Assembly: GCA_020853835.1 (NCBI GenBank) | Contig: JADYYC010000504.1 | Coordinates: forward strand, 1 to 12,876 | Direction of reading: 5' to 3' | Source of the DNA: Anaerolineales bacterium | GTDB taxonomy: Bacteria; Chloroflexota; Anaerolineae; Anaerolineales; UBA4823 | DNA: 12,876 nt | Shown: in pieces, positions 8,300 through 12,876 of the stretch | Position numbering within the stretch: position 1 is the first letter of the stretch | Layout: each line of letters opens with the position of its first letter | Translations under genes and position numbers: made by a program | The notes under the pieces: generated by a model | Seen by the model: the letters and a program-made list of their open reading frames with translations, nothing else | Database searches by the model: none | What the model was told of the DNA's origin: nothing

Positions 8300-8384
8300 A
8301 TCAGGTTCTCCTTTCTGAAACCTGGGAGGAAAGACGCATGTTTCAACCCTCCTTGTCTGAATGAACCTTTATTATAATATGGTT
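8300..8384. promoter_or_regulatory. Divergent control region between the polyphosphate operon and the Crp/Fnr-family gene
   Basis: ATTATAAT at 8371-8378 is its own reverse complement, so a TATAAT -10 can be read on each strand (plus 8373-8378, minus 8376-8371). On the plus strand a start at about 8385 coincides with an in-frame ATG, suggesting a leaderless message. On the minus strand it would give a 5' leader of about 65 nt for the polyphosphate operon. No convincing -35 is at 16-18 nt on either side; TTGTCT (8353-8358) is 16 nt from the overlapping TAATAT (8375-8380). TGAAAC (8316-8321) and GTTTCA (8340-8345) form an inverted repeat with an 18-nt spacer, within the minus-strand leader. It is a possible operator but too widely spaced for a classical Crp/Fnr box. 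Confidence 0.4.
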
Positions 8385-9074
8385 ATGCAAAAGATCATGG
8401 CGAGCCAGGCAGAGAAGCTAGACGTCCTCCGGGTCAATCCTTATTTTAACGCGCTGGACGAGCGGGTTTTAGGTGATCTGGCGCAGAGCACCTCGCTCCG
8501 CCGCTATGAGCCGGATGAAATCGTCTGCTGGCAAGGCGAAACTTGCGAAGGGTTGTTTATCCTAGAAGAGGGGTCGGTCAAGCTTTTCAAGCTTTCGCCG
8601 CGCGGGCGTGAACTGATCATCCGGGTGTTGCAGGCGGAGACCTCGTTCAACGAGGTGCCGGTCTTTGACCGCGGTCAAAACCCGGTCAACGTAGCCGCGC
8701 TGGAAGAATGCCACATCTGGCTGGTGGAGGCTGGCGCAATCCGCCGCTGCCTGGAGGAGAACCCTCACATGGCCGGGGCGGTGATCCAGAAACTGACTGA
8801 GAACCTGCGCACGCTGGTGGAGATTGTCGAGGAACTGTCGTTTTACCAGGTGACAAACCGGCTGGCGCGCCTGATCGGGCGCATGACACCTGAACAGCTT
8901 GATGAGCGCATCACTCAGGACCAGTTAGCGGCCCGCCTCGGGACGGTGCGCGAGGTGGCAGCGCGCAGCCTGCGCGAGCTCGAACGCAGCGGTGCAATCC
9001 GCGTGGCGCGGCGCAAGATCCAGGTGCTGGATGCGGCAATCCTGAACGAGTGGGCCGCAGGCCCTGAACTCTAG
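8385..9074 (+). CDS. Crp/Fnr-family transcriptional regulator
   Basis: About 229 residues. The N-terminal cyclic-nucleotide-binding-type beta-roll (LRRYEPDEIVCWQGETCEGLFILEEGSVKLFK... to ...LVEAGAIRRCLEENP) is followed by the long dimerisation helix and a C-terminal HTH_Crp domain (ITQDQLAARLGTVREVAARSLRELERSGAIRVARRKIQVLD). It lacks the clustered N-terminal cysteines of Fnr and the Arg-Ser/Thr pair expected for cAMP contact in Crp, so the signal is unknown. In-frame ATGs at 8361, 8379, 8385 and 8397 all lack a Shine-Dalgarno. I chose 8385 because it sits exactly where a transcript from the TATAAT at 8373-8378 should begin. It is divergent from the polyphosphate operon, so a regulatory link is plausible. 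The TAG stop at 9072-9074 overlaps by 2 nt the first bases of the RHS repeat, meaning its present 3' end was made by that rearrangement. Confidence 0.9.
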   Translation: MQKIMASQAEKLDVLRVNPYFNALDERVLGDLAQSTSLRRYEPDEIVCWQGETCEGLFILEEGSVKLFKLSPRGRELIIRVLQAETSFNEVPVFDRGQNPVNVAALEECHIWLVEAGAIRRCLEENPHMAGAVIQKLTENLRTLVEIVEELSFYQVTNRLARLIGRMTPEQLDERITQDQLAARLGTVREVAARSLRELERSGAIRVARRKIQVLDAAILNEWAAGPEL

Positions 9075-9224
9075 CGTGCTGGTCAATGGAGACGGAACGG
9101 GCGGGCAGGCGCAGGGCTACATGCCCTGGGGCGAGACGCGCTATGGCGGGGTGGGGACGGAGTACCAGTACACGGGGCAGTACCGGCTGGCGGCGCTGGG
9201 GCTGGACTACTACGGGGCGAGGTG
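9073..9224 (+). repeat. 152-nt direct repeat, copy 1 (RHS core segment)
   Basis: Matches 11327-11478 in the same orientation with about five mismatches by eye (for example GGAACGG versus GGATCGG, and CCAGTACA versus CCAGTTCA). It starts at AGCGTGCTGGTC, directly abutting the coding end of the regulator gene, and ends at GAGGTG. It encodes the SVLVNGDG...LDYYGAR part of an RHS core. Confidence 0.93.
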
Positions 9225-10050
9225 GTACGACCCCTCGCTGGGGCGGTTTGCGCAGGCGGACAGCATCGTGCCGCTGGCGAGCCAGGGGGCGCAGGCCTGG
9301 GACCGGTATGCGTACGCAAATAATAATCCGGTGAGGTATAACGATCCGAGTGGGCATTGCACAGGCGATCCTAACGACAAGCAAAATCCAGATCGCGCTT
9401 GTTGGATAAAACTGGAAAACCTCCGGAAAAAATATCCGAATGTAAGTATCGACTTCAGATTTGACTTAGACGCGCTGAAGCAGATTGGAAAAGCGCTAAG
9501 CGATGCATTGAATGCTCACCGGGGAGATTCGGAGGCTTTTGTAAGAGCTGCAGGAAATTTCTCTATCCTTTATAACCCTGGTGTAAATCGAGCATACACC
9601 GATCTCTCGGGCTCTTCTATATATCTGGGTAGAAGTGTATTTTTTGATAAGAATAATCAACCAACAACCGATGCAGTATTCATTATCCTTCATGAGATAG
9701 CGCATGTTATTGACTTTAAATGGGCAGGCGGAAATCCGAGGAATTACAAATCTCAGCAATTTGTTAACCAATTCAATACAACCAGCTGTTATCCTCAGGC
9801 CCTTGGATGTGTCAATTCCGGCTATTCCAATCCGATCTATCGATTGTTGGGAGGGAGCGATTGGATTCCGAGCGGAGATACTACTGGGTATGGAGGACAG
9901 GCTTCTATCGAAGATTTTGCGGATAGTTTTGCCGCGTACGCTCTTACTGTATCGGGTCAGGAATATGACAAATCCCGTGGTGTAATAGGCCGAGAGAGAC
10001 AGGACTTAATAGCTCGGATAATATGGGAAACGATCCGAATGGGTCATTGA
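9076..10050 (+). CDS. Orphan RHS core tail with C-terminal putative zinc-metallopeptidase toxin domain (5'-truncated)
   Basis: 324 residues from a GTG at 9076. Residues 1-93 are the end of an RHS/YD-repeat core: ALGLDYYGARWYDPSLGRF (40-58) and RYAYANNNPVRYNDPSG (77-93), the usual hinge before a variable toxin tip. After DPSG the protein becomes unique and its DNA clearly more AT-rich. HEIAHVID (206-213) is an HExxH zinc site, and SIEDFADSFAAY (277-288) offers E279 as a gluzincin-type third ligand. This resembles metallopeptidase toxins of polymorphic toxin systems. Four cysteines (95, 109, 238, 245) occur in the tip. The N-terminal secretion and shell regions are missing, the first GTG lies 1 nt after the regulator's TAG stop, and no Shine-Dalgarno is visible. 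It is therefore either a silent cassette that can be recombined into a full-length rhs or a product translated by reinitiation. Toxin identity is inferred from architecture. Confidence 0.75.
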   Translation: MLVNGDGTGGQAQGYMPWGETRYGGVGTEYQYTGQYRLAALGLDYYGARWYDPSLGRFAQADSIVPLASQGAQAWDRYAYANNNPVRYNDPSGHCTGDPNDKQNPDRACWIKLENLRKKYPNVSIDFRFDLDALKQIGKALSDALNAHRGDSEAFVRAAGNFSILYNPGVNRAYTDLSGSSIYLGRSVFFDKNNQPTTDAVFIILHEIAHVIDFKWAGGNPRNYKSQQFVNQFNTTSCYPQALGCVNSGYSNPIYRLLGGSDWIPSGDTTGYGGQASIEDFADSFAAYALTVSGQEYDKSRGVIGRERQDLIARIIWETIRMGH

Positions 10051-10101
10051 GGGCCATTTTAGTTTCTCCGTGACAGCTTGTGTTAAGGGTGAGGGTTGCA
10101 C

Positions 10102-10752
10102 ATGAAACGACGGAAAGCGGTTTTAGGGATCATTGCTTTGATAGCGTTGATTATTTTAGGGGCGCTCATCTACCGCCCAGCCGCCCCTCCCCCTGAGAAC
10201 AGCCCCTGGATGAAGAAATGGTTGAACGATCCGACATGCCTTCCGCCTTGTTGGGAAAACATCATACCTGGCGAAACGGATATCGGCGACAGCATCGCGC
10301 TGCTCGAGCAAGTTGAAGAAATCAATAATGAGACAATAAAGATGTTTTCTGGCGACTGGAGCGAAGTTCAATGGGCCTTTAAGGATTCGTCTTCTTGGGG
10401 AAGAGTTTGGACGACGAAAAAAGATACGTTAATTCATATGACCCGGTTTGCTACGGGTGATAGCGTTACCATTACGGAGATCGAGGCAAAATATGGCGCT
10501 CCTCAAGAGGTGTTGATAAGTCGATGCATGAGTGGTTTTTGCGACGTTGTGCTCATTTACAAGGATTTATCCATGGGATTGGATGTTTTTACAAGAGAGA
10601 GACGGCAGGCTGGAATAAGATTACGACCAGATCAGGTTGTATATAAGATTGAATTCTATTCAAACAAACCTGGCGACGTGCCTCCCTATACTCTGGACTG
10701 GAACTATCCCCAACGAACTTACGCCTGGAAAGGTTACACGACGTATCCTTGA
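10102..10752 (+). CDS. Membrane-anchored hypothetical protein; candidate immunity partner of the RHS toxin
   Basis: 216 residues. Residues 6-24 (AVLGIIALIALIILGALIY) form a single N-terminal hydrophobic helix after KRRK, predicting a cytoplasmic N-terminus and an outward-facing domain. There is no lipobox cysteine, so it is anchored by the helix rather than lipidated. The pairs C46/C50 (CLPPC) and C142/C147 suggest disulfides outside the membrane. The DPTCLPPCWENIIPGET segment resembles a motif I have seen in uncharacterised Chloroflexota envelope proteins, but I cannot name the family. Start chosen at ATG 10102, with GAGGG 6 nt upstream; a TTG at 10096 is less likely. It follows the toxin-tip gene by 51 nt and shares its low GC, which is the usual position of an immunity gene. 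That role is inference from position and topology only; an unrelated envelope protein is the alternative. Confidence 0.7.
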   Translation: MKRRKAVLGIIALIALIILGALIYRPAAPPPENSPWMKKWLNDPTCLPPCWENIIPGETDIGDSIALLEQVEEINNETIKMFSGDWSEVQWAFKDSSSWGRVWTTKKDTLIHMTRFATGDSVTITEIEAKYGAPQEVLISRCMSGFCDVVLIYKDLSMGLDVFTRERRQAGIRLRPDQVVYKIEFYSNKPGDVPPYTLDWNYPQRTYAWKGYTTYP

Positions 10753-10921
10753 TCAAAAAAGCAACCCCATAATCGTCGTTGATTTCATTGGTTTTTTGTG
10801 GTGGACCAGAATCAGATACGAGCGGGCTGTTGTACCTGCCGGGGGTTTATCGTCAGCGGCGCTCAAGGCAGCAAGCAAGATGAGTCGCCGGGCCATCAAC
10901 AATCTCTAATCCCTCCCGCCC
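10753..10921 (+). other. Non-coding gap with a weak AT-rich hairpin
   Basis: Right after the TGA stop, CAAAAAA-G-CAA (10754-10764) faces TTG-G-TTTTTTG (10788-10798), an imperfect A/T stem with one G-G mismatch and a long loop. It could be a poor terminator but lacks a GC-rich stem. The remainder (about 10800-10910) has short open frames in several phases with no recognisable protein or RNA. It may be degraded remnant sequence upstream of the next RHS fragment. Confidence 0.3.
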
Positions 10922-11478
10922 GGCAACCTGTCCAGCAAGGCCGGGGTGAGCTACACTTATGGAGATGCGAGCCACAAACACGCGGCGACCGCGCTCTCCA
11001 ATGGGAACACTTACGGATATGACGCGAACGGCAACATGACCTCGCGGGTAGTCTCGGGGCAGAACTACACCCTGGACTACGACGCCGAAAACCGCCTGGT
11101 CTCGGTGAGCGGGGCGCTGAGCGCGAGTTTTGTCTATAACGCGGAGGGGCGGCGGGTGAAGTCGACGGTTGCGGGGGTGACGACCGCCTTTATCGGGGAC
11201 TACTACGAGTGGCGCGGCTCGGCGGCGGCTTCGGTGAAGTATTATTACACCGGAGGCGTGCGGGTTGCGATGCGCACGGGGGGCGGGGCGCCAAAGTACC
11301 TGCTTGGCGACCATTTGGGGAGCACGAGCGTGCTGGTCAATGGAGACGGATCGGGCGGGCAGGCGCAGGGCTACATGCCCTGGGGCGAGACGCGCTACGG
11401 CGGGGTGGGGACGGAGTACCAGTTCACGGGGCAGTACCGGCTGGCGGCGCTGGGGCTGGACTACTATGGGGCAAGGTG
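10922..11478 (+). pseudogene. RHS/YD-repeat core fragment, broken at both ends
   Basis: The reading frame is open from 10910 (after a TAA at 10907). RHS-like sequence starts at about GNLSSKAGVSYTYGD, then runs YGYDANGNMTS, LDYDAENRLVSV, FVYNAEGRRVKST and YLLGDHLGSTSVLVNGDG to LDYYGAR, which is YD-repeat core typical of RHS shells. At 11478 the similarity to copy 1 stops abruptly (DYYGAR then CSVHMLKQQ), so the RWYDP...DPSG hinge and any toxin tip are missing. The frame continues without RHS character through the terminator hairpin to 11611 and into the 3' end of nrfA, so that tail is not a real product. There is no signal peptide, no N-terminal shell and no ribosome binding site. It is a remnant or a recombination substrate, not a functional gene. 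Confidence 0.85.
11327..11478 (+). repeat. 152-nt direct repeat, copy 2 (RHS core segment)
   Basis: Partner of 9073-9224, about 97% identical by eye and in the same orientation. Here it is preceded by normal RHS core (GACCATTTGGGGAGCACG), so copy 2 shows what originally preceded copy 1. It ends at AAGGTG, after which the sequence is unrelated. The two copies bracket 2.1 kb holding the toxin tip and its partner gene. Confidence 0.93.
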
Positions 11479-11539
11479 TAGTGTTCATATGTTGAAGCAG
11501 CAGAGTCGGTCAATATCCCACCCTACGGGTTATAGAATA

Positions 11540-11576
11540 AAAAGACTCCCTGATCCACTCGGTCAGGGAGTCTTTT
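11540..11576. terminator. Strong intrinsic terminator, usable on both strands
   Basis: AAAAGACTCCCTGA (11540-11553) pairs perfectly with TCAGGGAGTCTTTT (11563-11576), plus T-G and C-G pairs inside, leaving a 5-nt loop. On the minus strand the stem ends in a T run (TTTTTATT), making it the natural terminator of nrfA, whose stop lies about 18 nt before it. On the plus strand TCTTTT follows, so transcripts leaving the RHS island would also be stopped. Confidence 0.92.
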
Positions 11577-11593
11577 CGGAGGTAAAAAAACCG

Positions 11594-12876
11594 CTAGGGG
11601 TTCTTAGCTAAAATGCTCGGGTCGCCGGCGGCCTGGACGGCCAGGAGCTGAGCCTGGCGGGCCAGGTCGGCCGATTTGCCCAGGATGCGCAAGGCCTCCT
11701 CAGGGTTGTGGAAGCCCATGCTGTTCTCGGCTGCAAGGAAATCCCACATCATCTGGGCGTGGCGGTGGAGGGTGCGCGCTTCGTCGAGCTTGGCCTCGTC
11801 TACGCCGGGTTTGGCGGCCGCGGCCTTGATCGCGTTAATGGCATCGATGATCGCTTCCTCTGCGGCGAGCATGCGCTCATTGACCTGGCCCTGGATCGTG
11901 GCGACCCGTCCGACCATGCGCGGCACATCGGTGTGGCACTGCCCGCAGGCCGCATCGGGAGCGAGCAGCGGGCTGTGGACGTTGTGGCTCGAGAACTTGG
12001 CCGCTCCGTCACGCACGTAGGGCATGTGGCAGTCGGCGCATGCCACGCCAGCTTTATAGTGGGTGCTGTCGGCGGAAAAGAGCTCGTAATCGGGGTGCTG
12101 CGCTTTGAGCGTTGGCGTGCCGGTTCCAGGGTATTCCCAGTCTGCAAAGCCTTCTTCATCGTAATAGGCTATGATGTCCTCGATTTTGGTGCCTTTTTCC
12201 CACGGAAAGGTCAGGTACTTGCCTTCGCCCGCAAAGTAGTATTCCACGTGGCAGTTGGCGCAAACCACGGTGCGCATTTCCTGGCGGGTAAAGGTGCGCC
12301 AATCCTTGCCCTGTGCTAAAAGCGCTTCTTCCAGGGCCGGGTTGGTGACGACCAACTTCATCGTGTTGGCTTCGTGGCAGTTGGCGCAACCGATCGGCTG
12401 TTCGATCAGCTTGCCAATCTCGCTAAAGGGCAGCCGGTCATATTCTGCCATGCCCATCTCGGCCCACAGCTTGGGGTTGTTAGACGATTTGCAGGAATAG
12501 CAGGTGCCGGTGGTCTTCTCGTTGACGCGCTTGATGTTGCGCACGTCGGTCACCGCGTTCATGTGCCCGCGGTCTTCGTTGTACTCGATGCTAAAAGAGT
12601 AGCCCGCAAACAGGGTGACCAGGTTCGGATTGGCTTCGAGCTTGGAGATCGGCGCAGAACCTCCGAATGCAGTGGGGGTGTTGTTATCCTTGGTCTTGAG
12701 AATGGTCGAGTATTGACTGGGAAAGTTAACTCCCCAGTGGCTCGAATCAGGATCGAGCGGCTCGATCTCGCGGATGGGGACGACCCCCCGCTCCGGCTGG
12801 GGCTGGTTCTTCAGGAACAGCAATACCCCGATCAGGACAGCCGCCAGGATGACGATCACGCCAGTCAGGATCCAGG
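11594..12876 (-). CDS. nrfA: Cytochrome c nitrite reductase (ammonia-forming), pentaheme NrfA; 5' end beyond window
   Basis: NrfA (EC 1.7.2.2) reduces nitrite to ammonium with six electrons on the outer face of the membrane. The frame stays open past the GTG at 12859 to the right edge (...WILTG before it), so the true start is outside. Numbering from that GTG: hydrophobic helix about 1-16, longer with the upstream residues, suggesting an uncleaved anchor. Haem motifs: CYSCK 120-124, the diagnostic lysine-ligated active-site haem; then CANCH 158-162, CANCH 200-204, CADCH 274-278 and CGQCH 305-309. E206-Y207 after the third haem motif, K252, Q254 and H255 (LKAQHPDYE) match the catalytic Tyr/His and calcium-site residues, and RGHMNAVTDVR holds the conserved Arg. 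The C-terminal helices (about 320-421) fit the dimer interface. The electron-donor partner NrfH would be expected just upstream, outside the window. Confidence 0.97.
   Translation of the reverse strand, partial: WILTGVIVILAAVLIGVLLFLKNQPQPERGVVPIREIEPLDPDSSHWGVNFPSQYSTILKTKDNNTPTAFGGSAPISKLEANPNLVTLFAGYSFSIEYNEDRGHMNAVTDVRNIKRVNEKTTGTCYSCKSSNNPKLWAEMGMAEYDRLPFSEIGKLIEQPIGCANCHEANTMKLVVTNPALEEALLAQGKDWRTFTRQEMRTVVCANCHVEYYFAGEGKYLTFPWEKGTKIEDIIAYYDEEGFADWEYPGTGTPTLKAQHPDYELFSADSTHYKAGVACADCHMPYVRDGAAKFSSHNVHSPLLAPDAACGQCHTDVPRMVGRVATIQGQVNERMLAAEEAIIDAINAIKAAAAKPGVDEAKLDEARTLHRHAQMMWDFLAAENSMGFHNPEEALRILGKSADLARQAQLLAVQAAGDPSILAKNP

Noticed and set aside
8316..8345. Classical Crp or Fnr binding site in the divergent region
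   Set aside because: The inverted repeat TGAAAC/GTTTCA has an 18-nt spacer and does not match TGTGA-N6-TCACA or TTGAT-N4-ATCAA.
7427..8377. Long plus-strand open frame opposite the first PPK2 gene
   Set aside because: It is antisense to a clear PPK2 with all motifs; a GC-rich codon pattern creates such shadows, and its translation has no recognisable domain.
9073..11478. Insertion sequence or composite transposon bounded by the 152-nt repeats
   Set aside because: The repeats encode RHS core, no transposase is present, and no terminal inverted repeats or target-site duplication are visible.
10853..11488. Minus-strand open frame over the second RHS fragment
   Set aside because: The plus-strand frame shows clear YD-repeat motifs; the reverse frame is low-complexity Arg/Pro-rich shadow.

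Overview
The window looks like a chromosomal segment of a GC-rich, probably Gram-positive-like or monoderm bacterium. The best guess is a Chloroflexota/Anaerolineae member. This rests on the style of the RHS cores (DHLGSTSVLVNGDG-type), a membrane-anchored protein with a CLPPCW...PGET-type motif that I associate with that phylum, and a pentaheme NrfA. The assignment is an inference from sequence style, not a database result.

Left end (1-2828): the C-terminal 720 or so residues of the primosomal helicase PriA (its N-terminal DNA-binding domain lies outside the window), then a small XGPRT-like phosphoribosyltransferase gene. A hairpin closes this plus-strand segment where it converges with the next operon.

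Centre (2829-8299, minus strand): a compact four-gene polyphosphate operon. In transcription order it is a PPK2 with an acidic tail, a second PPK2 with a lysine-rich tail, PPK1, and a Ppx-type HD-like/CHAD fusion protein. Spacings are 34 nt, 32 nt and a 4-nt ATGA overlap. PPK1 makes polyphosphate from ATP, PPK2 enzymes usually use polyphosphate to phosphorylate nucleotides, and CHAD proteins bind polyphosphate, so this reads as a make-use-bind module. A Crp/Fnr-family regulator is transcribed divergently from it. The short region between them holds a perfectly palindromic -10 element (ATTATAAT) that could serve both directions; on the regulator side it predicts a leaderless mRNA.

Accessory island (9073-11478, plus strand): directly abutting the regulator's stop codon is a 5'-truncated RHS core tail fused to a C-terminal domain with HEIAH and a downstream IEDFAD motif (putative zinc metallopeptidase toxin). 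It is followed by a gene for a single-pass membrane-anchored, cysteine-paired protein (candidate immunity protein) and then a second RHS core fragment broken at both ends. The two fragments share a 152-nt direct repeat (about 97% identical), so the toxin/immunity pair sits in a configuration that could be exchanged or excised by homologous recombination. The toxin and partner genes are clearly more AT-rich than the RHS core and the housekeeping genes.

Right end (11540-12876): a strong perfect hairpin terminator, then a minus-strand NrfA (ammonia-forming pentaheme nitrite reductase) with the diagnostic CxxCK haem and a non-cleaved-looking N-terminal membrane helix. Its start is beyond the window edge. 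No tRNA, rRNA, CRISPR array or intact insertion sequence was seen.
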